DNA of 24,998 nucleotides from Acidobacteriota bacterium. Lineage in GTDB: Bacteria; Acidobacteriota; Terriglobia; Terriglobales; Acidobacteriaceae. Of this stretch, positions 7,884 through 15,742 are shown in pieces. The stretch spans positions 1 to 24,998 of the forward strand of contig JAJXZK010000437.1 in NCBI GenBank assembly GCA_021780095.1, given 5' to 3'. A program made the position numbers and the translations under genes. The notes under the pieces are model-generated. The model was not told where the DNA came from, did no database searches, and worked only from the letters and a program-made list of their open reading frames with translations. Numbering within the stretch: position 1 is the stretch's first letter; every line of letters begins with the position of its first letter.

Positions 7884-9353
7884 ATGGATCGGGAAATCAG
7901 GTTGTCCCTGGCCACAACGTTCTTGGTGGCAGGCGTTTTGATAGCGATTCAAGCTTCAGCGCCGCGTGCGGCGGCGATTCCAGCCTTCGCGCGGAAGTAC
8001 CACACCGCCTGTTCCACCTGCCACAGCAATTGGCCAGAGCTCAACGATTTTGGGCTGGCGTTCAAGATGAACGGATTTAAGTTCCCGAAGGATGATGAGG
8101 ATTTTGTGAAAGAGCCGCCTCTTATGCTGGGGGCCCCGGCGCAGAAAGAGTCATTTCCAAATTCCATATGGCCAGGACAACTTCCGATTCTCCCCATCGC
8201 TTTTCGCTATTCCGGCTATTTCAATTACAACAGCCCTCAGCCATCGGCACTTATTGCCACGCAAGGATTCGTGCCGCAAACAGACATTTTTGAACCCAAT
8301 ACTTTTACCATCATTGCCGCCAGCAGCCTAGGTTCTTCCCTTGAATTCTGGATCGATGACGATCTCGCTACAGGCGGTTCAGGGGCCGATGGAGGCTTGG
8401 GAGATGCCTACATCAAGGCAAACAATTTCATTGGATATTACCTGCATGTTCCCAAAAACGATCTCAATGTCCGGTATGGGCAATTTGAACTCGATCTTCC
8501 GTTTACCCAGGCGCGCACCATCAACCTGACCGACTACGCAATTTACGATGAGACGGCCTATGTCAACCCCACCGGTACTGGCCCGCTCCCTGGGACGACG
8601 GCCAACCCGTTTACCTTTGCATCGCCTCAGCGTGGAATTGAGTTTGGCGGGTATCCGCATCAAGGGTATTCGTGGTGGACAGTCTCCATTGTGGACGGAG
8701 AGAACGCCTTATACGGAACCGCGCCGCTGTCCGCCCGCAATTCCAAAGACGTCTATGTCAATCTTTGGCAAGGCTGGAATCTGGAGCGGAATCCGGCGAT
8801 CCGCAAACAAATCCAGGCCTCCGGCCCGACCGGCATTCATGACCACACATGGATAAAGTTCAACGCCTTCGGATATTTTGGCAGCAACGCCCTCAATCAA
8901 GGGGGGACTCTGTACGCAGGGTTGCCGACAATTCACGAGCCTTTCTATCGTGCCGGTGGCGCGTTCGATTATAGGTTCCGCGGAGACTTTGAACTTTGGG
9001 GTCTTATGGAGCATGGTCATGATTCGAATGAGGCCCTGAACGCAAACAGCACGGCTTTTGTGTCCGCCACGCCGGTAACTTTTTCCGGGGGTTTCCTCGA
9101 AGCCGAATACTGGTTCTATCCGTGGCTCATCGGCCTGATGCGCTATGACGGGGTCAACTCTCCCACGGACCGCCTAAATGGCATCTCTCGATACGACACG
9201 CGGAACATCTACAGCCCTGGATTACAAATCTTTGCGCGCCCCAACATTAAGTTGGAGACGCAGTATTCCTTTAGCTACCAACAGCCTGTCCCTGGGACCA
9301 ACACATTTTATCGCGACGATAAGTTCAAATCGGGGGTTGATTTTGTATTTTAA
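7884..9353 (+). CDS. Cyc2-like outer-membrane monoheme cytochrome–porin fusion
   Basis: This 489-residue exported protein has a signal peptide (about residues 1-31). The mature N-terminus then reads IPAFARKYHTACSTCHSNWP, with one c-type heme site CSTCH at 43-47, followed by LNDFGLAFKMNGF. The remaining ~410 residues alternate short polar/aromatic stretches rich in Y, F, W, G and N, and end in VDFVF with a terminal Phe. This is typical of outer-membrane beta-barrels. One N-terminal heme fused to a barrel of this size is the architecture of Cyc2, the outer-membrane Fe(II) oxidase/electron conduit. Related proteins of unknown role occur in several other phyla, so the call is architectural. GGGAGGA lies 10 bases upstream. 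Cupredoxin and cytochrome c genes follow on the same strand. Confidence 0.65.
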   Translation: MDREIRLSLATTFLVAGVLIAIQASAPRAAAIPAFARKYHTACSTCHSNWPELNDFGLAFKMNGFKFPKDDEDFVKEPPLMLGAPAQKESFPNSIWPGQLPILPIAFRYSGYFNYNSPQPSALIATQGFVPQTDIFEPNTFTIIAASSLGSSLEFWIDDDLATGGSGADGGLGDAYIKANNFIGYYLHVPKNDLNVRYGQFELDLPFTQARTINLTDYAIYDETAYVNPTGTGPLPGTTANPFTFASPQRGIEFGGYPHQGYSWWTVSIVDGENALYGTAPLSARNSKDVYVNLWQGWNLERNPAIRKQIQASGPTGIHDHTWIKFNAFGYFGSNALNQGGTLYAGLPTIHEPFYRAGGAFDYRFRGDFELWGLMEHGHDSNEALNANSTAFVSATPVTFSGGFLEAEYWFYPWLIGLMRYDGVNSPTDRLNGISRYDTRNIYSPGLQIFARPNIKLETQYSFSYQQPVPGTNTFYRDDKFKSGVDFVF

Positions 9354-9411
9354 CAACGCGTGATAGATAGGTTTCGAGCCAACACAAACTACTACATGAG
9401 GAGATATGGGA

Positions 9412-10023
9412 ATGAGCAATTTAAAGAGGATCGTTTTTCCAGCCACCGTTTTATTTGTCCTGGGATCTATAGCGAGCTCCGCCTGGGCAGGAGATGTGAA
9501 AGGAAAGGTCACAGCGCAGGATATACGTTCTCCGGAGAACATTGCTGTTTACATCGACGCCATACCGGGTAAGACATTTCCTCCGCCAGCACAGCATGCC
9601 GTGATGGGCCAGCACCAAATGGCATATGTCCCCCATGTGCTTGTCATCCTGAAGGGAACAACGGTTGACTTTACAAATGAGGATCCGTTCGGCCACAACG
9701 TATATTGGCCGGCCATCAACCACAATCGCAAGCTGGCGCACAATATGGGCACCTGGCCGCAGGGAATTTCAAAACCATTTACCTTCGATGTGCTGGGCGT
9801 CGTTCCATTGCTCTGCAATGTTCATCCCGAGATGTCCGGCTACATTATTGTCGTGCCGACGCCGTATTTTGCGTTGACGGACAAAGAAGGCAACTACACC
9901 ATCAAGGATGTTCCGCCTGGCAAGTACACCTTGACGACGTGGAGCGAAGAAGCCAAGCCTACGACGCAGGCGACGACTGTGGGCGCCGGCATCGCGAATG
10001 TCAACTTGACAGTAAAGAGATAG
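9412..10023 (+). CDS. Secreted cupredoxin with amicyanin-like copper motif
   Basis: This 203-residue periplasmic protein has signal peptide 1-26 ending AWA. The central cupredoxin domain shows H95 (FGHNVYW) and the C-x2-H-x2-M motif C135, H138, M141 in LLCNVHPEM. These match type 1 copper ligands with the short loop spacing of amicyanin. The last ~50 residues (DKEGNYTIKDVPPGKYTLTTW) are a carboxypeptidase-regulatory-like beta-sandwich. It probably shuttles electrons between the neighbouring cytochromes. Start chosen at 9412 because AGGAG lies 8 bases upstream; ATG 9406 would be too close. The next gene is a tandem paralogue. Confidence 0.75.
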   Translation: MSNLKRIVFPATVLFVLGSIASSAWAGDVKGKVTAQDIRSPENIAVYIDAIPGKTFPPPAQHAVMGQHQMAYVPHVLVILKGTTVDFTNEDPFGHNVYWPAINHNRKLAHNMGTWPQGISKPFTFDVLGVVPLLCNVHPEMSGYIIVVPTPYFALTDKEGNYTIKDVPPGKYTLTTWSEEAKPTTQATTVGAGIANVNLTVKR

Positions 10024-10081
10024 TGCATTGAGCGCTGGAGACCGTTGCAACTTTCACAACCTCCTAAAAGGAGACGTAGCT

Positions 10082-10753
10082 GTGGCCAAATACAAGAAGA
10101 TCGTCGTGTTGTCTGCTGTTTTTGTTCTGGTGGTATCGCTGGCACGCTTTGCCCAGGCAGGAGATGTGCAAGGAAAGGTCACAGCGCAAGGAATGCGTTC
10201 CCCGGAAGATATCGTTGTTTACATCGATATCATTCCGGGGAAGACATTCCCGCCGCCGGTGCTGCATGCGGTCATGGACCAGGTACGGATGGAATTCGTT
10301 CCGCACGTGCTTGTCATTTTGAAAGGGACTTCAGTCAACTTTCTCAACGACGACTCGGTCCAACACAATGTATATTGGCCCGCCATCAATAACAACCGTA
10401 AATTCGCGCACAATATGGGCACATGGCCGCAAGGGATTGTGAAGTCCTTCACCTTCGACGATCTGGGCGTCGTCCCATTGCTCTGCAAAGTCCACTCCGA
10501 AATGTCAGGCTACATTGTCGTTGTGCCAACACCATATTTTGCGGTGACTGACAAAGAAGGGAACTACACGATCAAAAATGTCCCTCCAGGCCGGTACACA
10601 TTGAAGACGTGGAGCGAAGAAGCCAAGCCTACGACGCAGGCGATGACTGTGCAAGCCGGTACGGGTGCCAAGGCCAAGCCTGGCTGCAACTGCGTCCCAT
10701 GCGACTACCCTATGCGGCAGGCAACGAACGTGGACCTGACGGTGAAGCAATAA
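10082..10753 (+). CDS. Second secreted cupredoxin, paralogue with extra Cys motif
   Basis: This 223-residue paralogue aligns without gaps to the preceding cupredoxin for about 175 residues. It keeps all presumed copper ligands (H95, C135, H138, M141) and the signal peptide. It differs by an inserted ~20-residue segment near the C-terminus, PGCNCVPCDYPM, with C182, C184 and C187. These thiols could bind another copper or metal ion or take part in copper loading. The start is a GTG with AAAAGGAG 8 bases upstream; an upstream TTG at 10028 lacks such support. It is 58 bases after the first copy, so the pair most likely arose by tandem duplication and shares a transcript. Confidence 0.75.
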   Translation: MAKYKKIVVLSAVFVLVVSLARFAQAGDVQGKVTAQGMRSPEDIVVYIDIIPGKTFPPPVLHAVMDQVRMEFVPHVLVILKGTSVNFLNDDSVQHNVYWPAINNNRKFAHNMGTWPQGIVKSFTFDDLGVVPLLCKVHSEMSGYIVVVPTPYFAVTDKEGNYTIKNVPPGRYTLKTWSEEAKPTTQAMTVQAGTGAKAKPGCNCVPCDYPMRQATNVDLTVKQ

Positions 10754-10898
10754 GAGTTGAGCAATGGAGGTTTGCGTGTGGATGCTATAGGCAAAGTTGT
10801 GAACTTGAGCGGATTGAAATTCAATTGCAAATGTAAGGATGCCCGTTCAATCTGCCGAAGCTGCATACGATACGCTGTACCCTCGCCGTGGAGCAGGC

Positions 10899-12848
10899 AT
10901 GTCATCTGAAAAACTGCAAAAGGCCCTTTCCTGGGCGTCTTATGTGTTCGCCTTCTGTATAGCCGTTCTGCTGGTCCTGATCTTCTGGCAGGCAAGAACG
11001 GATTGGCGCGCATGGAAACAGTATAAGCGGGGGCCCGTCCGGTACGTAGACATGCGACCCGGCATACTCGCATGGAAGCAGCCGGTCCTGCCAACACAAT
11101 ACGTACAAGGTAGCTGCGGAGCATGCCATCGAGATGACCTTCACCAGACGCCCCGTCTGAACCATGGCCGGCAGTTGATCGTAAAGTTCAATTGCATCGC
11201 ATGTCATCAACTTCAGGACATTGATCGCCCCGCCATGCTGGGGCCGGACCTGACCAGCGTGGGGACCAAGGTGAGCCGAGAATGGATCTACAAGTGGCTA
11301 AAAGAGCCGCGCACACTCACCGACGCGGATGGCAACGTGACTGTTGACGGCGTGGACACCGATCCACGCATGCCGAAATTCCAACTGAGCGATCAGGAGT
11401 TGCGCGCGCTTTCGGCGTACCTGAGCGTGCAGCGGGCAAAGCCAGTTGCGCAGTATAGATTCAGTCCGCGTGTCGTTGCTGCCGTGGCCAGAAAAGGGGA
11501 TGTGGCGGACCAGGGCAAGATCCGGTTTGACCAGATGTTTTGTGTCACGTGCCATGCGCTTGCCGTTGATCGGGCCGGAGAAACCAAGCTCATCGGAGGA
11601 GACATCGGACCCGAGCTGACGAAGGTCGGCAGCAAAGTGAAGCCGGAGTGGCTGGTGGCCTGGTTGCGCGACCCGCAGAGCTATCTGCAGCACACCAAAA
11701 TGCCGCAGTTTCAGTGGTCCGACACGGACTTGTATGAAGTGACGCAGTACATCCTAAAACGGCTTACTGATCCGGACCTATTGAAGGATATACCGCAGTT
11801 GGGGGTGCCCACCGATGCAGAGATACAACTTGGACGGCAGTTGTTTGTCGAAAAGGGCTGCGCCGAGTGCCATGTAATCCGGGGAGTTACCCCGCGCAGC
11901 AACTTCGGCCCCGATCTTTCCGCGTTCGGCATGGCGGCAGGCCCTTATCTCGTTCAGGTCAAGGTGGCACGTAAACAGCGAGAGCCTTTGCATTTTGTTA
12001 AAGGGAATGTATCGCAACTTGACATCAGTGTGTCGAAAGTTCCGAAGTTCATGATTTCTTACATCCGGGCGAAAGTAACTGACCCGGTTTCCGTCAGCCC
12101 TGAGACGCACATGCCCCAATTTCATATGAGCCAGGCCGACCTGGACGATTTAACGACCGCTTTGCTCAGCATGAGCGGCCCTCCAATCACGAGCAGTACG
12201 CAGAAATCCTTGATCGTTCCGCGTCCGCACCCGGAATTTCATCCGGATGGCCAATTTCAGCAACTCTACCATCGGTATAAGTGCTATGTGTGCCATTCGT
12301 TCAACGGATATGGTGGAACTTTGGCGCCAAGCCTCTCGTATGAGGGCAGCCGGTCGCAACACGAATGGCTGATCGAATTCCTACAGAATCCTCAAACGCT
12401 TCGCCCGACACTCACGGTGCGAATGCCGGAGTTCAATATGTCAAAAGAGGATGCAACCACGATTGCAGATTATCTGTCGGCCTCGCTTCGGAACCCGCAT
12501 GTGGACCCCACAGCGATCGATGAAAAAGAATTTACGCCGCAGATGGCGGAGCATGGGAAACAACTCTACGAGGCAAAATATCAGTGCCAGTCTTGCCATA
12601 CGATTGGCGCCTCCGGGGGGTATGTCGGCCCAAGCCTGAACAATGCGGGCAACTGGCTGACTCCCGCGTGGATGGAGGCGTGGTTGCACGACCCTCAGGC
12701 ATTGGTCCCGGGCACAATCGAGACACGACATTCCTTTACTGAAGATGAGGTCCGGGACTTGACCGCATATTTGCTGACATTGAAGCAGGCCCCGGCATCG
12801 GGGAGCGCTGCATCTGCCGCGATAGCGGGAGGGGGAGGGGGAGAATGA
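10899..12848 (+). CDS. Membrane-anchored hexaheme cytochrome c
   Basis: This 649-residue protein has one N-terminal transmembrane anchor (12-30) and a long periplasmic part with six CxxCH sites: CGACH 73, CIACH 99, CVTCH 215, CAECH 321, CYVCH 462 and CQSCH 563. From the second site on it is a string of five class I cytochrome c modules. Four of these supply an axial Met in an M-P-x-F motif (M158, M268, M405, M509). In the fifth the same place reads TRHSF, so His611 may replace Met. The C-terminus is a run of Gly and Glu. ATG 10899 has GGAG 5 bases upstream; ATG 10839 would add 20 residues before the anchor. The stop overlaps the next start. Confidence 0.85.
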   Translation: MSSEKLQKALSWASYVFAFCIAVLLVLIFWQARTDWRAWKQYKRGPVRYVDMRPGILAWKQPVLPTQYVQGSCGACHRDDLHQTPRLNHGRQLIVKFNCIACHQLQDIDRPAMLGPDLTSVGTKVSREWIYKWLKEPRTLTDADGNVTVDGVDTDPRMPKFQLSDQELRALSAYLSVQRAKPVAQYRFSPRVVAAVARKGDVADQGKIRFDQMFCVTCHALAVDRAGETKLIGGDIGPELTKVGSKVKPEWLVAWLRDPQSYLQHTKMPQFQWSDTDLYEVTQYILKRLTDPDLLKDIPQLGVPTDAEIQLGRQLFVEKGCAECHVIRGVTPRSNFGPDLSAFGMAAGPYLVQVKVARKQREPLHFVKGNVSQLDISVSKVPKFMISYIRAKVTDPVSVSPETHMPQFHMSQADLDDLTTALLSMSGPPITSSTQKSLIVPRPHPEFHPDGQFQQLYHRYKCYVCHSFNGYGGTLAPSLSYEGSRSQHEWLIEFLQNPQTLRPTLTVRMPEFNMSKEDATTIADYLSASLRNPHVDPTAIDEKEFTPQMAEHGKQLYEAKYQCQSCHTIGASGGYVGPSLNNAGNWLTPAWMEAWLHDPQALVPGTIETRHSFTEDEVRDLTAYLLTLKQAPASGSAASAAIAGGGGGE

Positions 12849-13408
12849 AGTATCTGCTGATTTTCTTCTCGGTGACGGTTGGATGTCTAGGGCTGGCCGC
12901 ATACGTGATGAAGCGCTTTCCCAACCCGCCATGCTGGTGCTGGTCGCGGGGTCAGGGCGCGATCGTTACAACGGTGCCGCATCCTGCATGGCATCAGTAC
13001 GCCTCGTTTGGTTCCTATGGAACTGAGACTGACTGGAACGACCCGCAACGCATCATTTCTCTGAATTATCATGAGGCACACGGTAAGATCATTTTCTACC
13101 AACAGTGTGTATGGTGCCACGCGGACTCTACGCCGGCCGGACCTTCCAATCGCTCCAACGTCACGCCTACGCCTCCGCTGATGAACGATGGGACCGTGTT
13201 CAATGGAATGAGCGACGCGTCGCTGCAACGGATCATTACGCTGGGAGGAAGAGCTATGGGGAAATCGGCCATGATGCCGCCCTACGGCAAGTCGCTGACG
13301 CAGGACGACATCAGCAATCTGATTGCTTATATGCGGGCCATTGCCGTGCCGTCGTATCGCAATTCGTCGAGCGGGTCCCCCCGGGACCGGAAAAATAAGC
13401 CTTCATGA
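12845..13408 (+). CDS. Membrane-anchored monoheme cytochrome c
   Basis: This 187-residue protein has a hydrophobic N-terminus (3-21) that is either an anchor or an uncleaved signal. It has one heme site CVWCH (88-92) and a probable axial Met in SAMMPPYG (M133/M134). It is a class I cytochrome c and likely electron partner of the hexaheme protein. An N-terminal CWC (30-32) is unusual and could be a disulfide or metal site. Its ATG overlaps the hexaheme stop by 4 bases (ATGA). The GGGAGGGGGAGGGGGA tract just before it both encodes the preceding C-terminus and can act as the ribosome binding site, so translational coupling is likely. Its own stop overlaps the next start in the same way. Confidence 0.8.
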   Translation: MKYLLIFFSVTVGCLGLAAYVMKRFPNPPCWCWSRGQGAIVTTVPHPAWHQYASFGSYGTETDWNDPQRIISLNYHEAHGKIIFYQQCVWCHADSTPAGPSNRSNVTPTPPLMNDGTVFNGMSDASLQRIITLGGRAMGKSAMMPPYGKSLTQDDISNLIAYMRAIAVPSYRNSSSGSPRDRKNKPS

Positions 13409-14685
13409 GATGCGTCGCCCGGCTTTTCAGCGCCGTACGCCTGCCCGTCACCGGGGGTCTGCTTCTTGGCATGACGGCAGCGGCATTCGGCCAGGTGGCT
13501 CCAGGTGGAATACTGAATCCAAAGTTGAAAGCCGACGAAGCCAAGTATTTTCCGCAACTCCAATCCCTCCAGCAATCGATTGCCGCGACGAAATTCCCCT
13601 ATCCTTTCAAGCTGGCCCGCTATTTGAACGCAAAACCTGGCCAACGAGCGGCGTCCGATCGCAACGGGATCGAATTTGTTTACTTTAAAGGTCGAGAGGT
13701 ATTGAAGATCTCCGGGATTTATCAGGCGGCCTTCAACTCGACGCAGCTTTCGGAGAACGAGCGCGCCAGTCGGACCTTTCAAGAAGTGGTTGTTCCCATC
13801 CTGCGACTGGTCGCACAGCAAATCCCCGCGAACATCGACTGCGATGGTATCGGCTTTGAAATCGTTTACGACACGCGAGATGCAAACCAGGTCTACGACT
13901 TCGAGGGCCAAGAGGTCTTAACTGTCGTGTTCGGCCGGAAGGACGCATTTTCCTATCCGACTGTGTCCGGGAATACGCAACGGCAGGAGATTCTCAATCG
14001 TTCGGACATTTTTGTGGATGGCAAGGATTTCGGTCTTGCGCTAGGCCAGAAGGTCCCGCTCAACGTACAGGCACTTGAGCGCTCGGTCCCGCGTCAGGAG
14101 CGGACACAGCCTTCCCCTATTTCAGCAAGTCCCGCTTCTACTCCTAGGAACGCCGCTTCTTCAGTTGTGGCCCTTTCGGGGGTTGCACAATCGAAGTCCG
14201 ATGTGAAGCCTCCAACAACAGCGGATGCAATGCAGTTGCAGGCGCAGTTTCAGCCGCAACTCAATGCGATGCTGAAAGCAGATGGAACAAGGTTTCATCT
14301 GATGGAGGGCGCGCCGCCTGTATTTGAAAGTCGCGGCGATCAGACAGTTTTACATCTCACGATGCGAAATACCCTGTCCTTCGAGACGGTCACGAGTTCA
14401 ATTTATAAGCGTGCCGCTCAAACTTTCGATCTTTTTCTTGCGCCGGAGTTGAAGGGCTTGCTGAAGGAACTGCCGCCAAACGCGAAATACGACTCGCTCG
14501 ACATTTCCGTACGCAACCGCCTCGGGGCAGAGAAGTCTCCTTCTGAAACTGTCGATTACATTTGTCCTCTGAACTCCATTCATTCCTTCGTCGAGAATAA
14601 AATTACCAGTCAGGATGTCATCAACCAGAGCGTTGTTCTGGTGAACGACGTGCGGATTGTCCTCAATTTACAGCTTGTCGAGTAG
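13405..14685 (+). CDS. Secreted conserved protein with two related halves
   Basis: This 426-residue exported protein has signal peptide ~1-29, cleaved near AAAFGQ. I know the family only as an acidobacterial conserved hypothetical. The two halves look homologous. Each has a 'fe.vts…Y' beta region, a helix containing R-[TA]-F-x-x-[VF] and a closing Q-[ED]-[IV]-[IL]-N-[RQ]-S-[DV]-x-[FL]-V-[DN] segment (around 188-200 and 400-412). They are separated by a Pro/Ser/Ala-rich linker (~225-265). It overlaps the monoheme cytochrome gene by 4 bases and has no heme or copper motif. It may be a structural or assembly partner of the electron-transfer proteins; that role is inferred only from the operon. 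Confidence 0.7.
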   Translation: MRCVARLFSAVRLPVTGGLLLGMTAAAFGQVAPGGILNPKLKADEAKYFPQLQSLQQSIAATKFPYPFKLARYLNAKPGQRAASDRNGIEFVYFKGREVLKISGIYQAAFNSTQLSENERASRTFQEVVVPILRLVAQQIPANIDCDGIGFEIVYDTRDANQVYDFEGQEVLTVVFGRKDAFSYPTVSGNTQRQEILNRSDIFVDGKDFGLALGQKVPLNVQALERSVPRQERTQPSPISASPASTPRNAASSVVALSGVAQSKSDVKPPTTADAMQLQAQFQPQLNAMLKADGTRFHLMEGAPPVFESRGDQTVLHLTMRNTLSFETVTSSIYKRAAQTFDLFLAPELKGLLKELPPNAKYDSLDISVRNRLGAEKSPSETVDYICPLNSIHSFVENKITSQDVINQSVVLVNDVRIVLNLQLVE

Positions 14686-14693
14686 GACATCCA

Positions 14694-14945
14694 TTGAGAA
14701 ATACCTTACAGCCAAGCTATACATCCGCGCATAAAACCGACACCAAGATTGCTCTCCAGGCGATTATGCCCGAAGTATACGAGCCCATCCCTGGCGAAAT
14801 GGTCGCGTATGGTCTGAGTCTTGAGAATTCCGACTTCGGCAATGGCGCTTTGTCGGTCCGCGCCTACCCGAGCGCGAAGTCGCTCTTGCACGAGAGCAGT
14901 ACCTTGCACGACACGAGAACAGCCGAGATGGGTATCCGCTTGACT
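14694..14945 (+). pseudogene. DUF932 phage/plasmid-type protein fragment
   Basis: The translation around 14765-14860 (MPEVYEPIPGEMVAYGLSLE, then NSDFGNGALSVRAY) fits the DUF932 family. That family contains the pattern 'YGLSLxNSDFGxGALSLR' and is found in phage, plasmid and integrated elements. Similarity may continue weakly through HESSTLHD…IRLTHHD and then ends where the inverted IS1595 fragment starts. About 80 residues of a ~300-residue protein remain, with no own promoter seen. I read it as debris of an integrated element cut by an insertion. Confidence 0.45.
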
Positions 14946-15487
14946 CACCATGACCCAAGAGGTTGTGTTTTGCCGCCGGTGGCGTCGTCTGGGTGAACGA
15001 TTTGGAAGCGCGTGACCGGATCGATGGCGACTGCTTGCTGGGCCAAGCGAAAGAAGAGCTTGCCCCGGCTCTTTGACTTCCGCCGATTGAAGCGGAATGT
15101 GAACTCATCCAGTTAGTAGTCGAGGTGTTTGTGGCTGACCGCTCCCGGATGCGTGCCCAGCAGCCACCTCTTAAGCAAGGAAATCACCAGGTGAACCCGC
15201 GGCAGCAGCTCCGAAGCAGCCTCCTTTTTCCCCTTGAGGTAGGTGACCTCGTGAACGAAGCCCTTGCCCTCCAGCGGCAGATATCCCAACCAGCCGTCGG
15301 TGTGAACCACACTGCCCGGTGCGGCAGAGTCCTGGGCAAACGGAATCAGGCTGGCCGAGGAGGCATTCGGGATTTGGCGCATAGAACGGACACCAAGGAT
15401 GATAGCGCGGCGTTTTTGAGTTGGGCGGCTTTCTTCGCTAGGCTGCCTGGAGGAGCTTGGTGGAACTGCTGTAAGAAATAGCCTCAA
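14945..15487 (-). pseudogene. IS1595-family transposase fragment with internal stop
   Basis: On the minus strand the product from about position 15395 down to 15113 shows the IS1595/ISXO2-like C-terminal core: VHTDGWLGYLPLEGKGF, SELLPRVHLVISLLKRWLL, GTHPGAVSHKHLDY. A TAA then follows, and the same frame continues LDEFTFRFNRRKSKSRGK to a final stop at 14945. The stop replaces a codon in a conserved YxLDEF region. The N-terminal half with its first catalytic Asp is missing. The element is inactive. Confidence 0.75.
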
Positions 15488-15499
15488 CTGCTTCGCTAT

Positions 15500-15742
15500 C
15501 GGGTTGGATGCTCAGCCCATTTGATCTCTTGGGACGGATGTTCCCGTGGCCCATTCTCCATCTCCATCGGAAGAGTCATCCCTGGGATTCATCTCCAGGG
15601 GGTGTCGATTCGGAAATCAGCCGCAAAAGCCCGTCAATGAGCGCAAAATCGCCAAATCGCTCATTGACTGTGCTTCTCCTTAGAACCGAGATGGAATTGC
15701 TTCCTGCAAGGCGACTGCGCGGGATCGACCTGCCTCAATTAG
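15500..15742. other. Non-coding debris with an 11-bp inverted repeat
   Basis: I see no real gene between the IS1595 fragment and the IS5 element. The only structure is a perfect inverted repeat, GTCAATGAGCG (15633-15643) and CGCTCATTGAC (15658-15668), around a 14-base loop. There is no T-run, so it is not a typical terminator. Confidence 0.5.
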
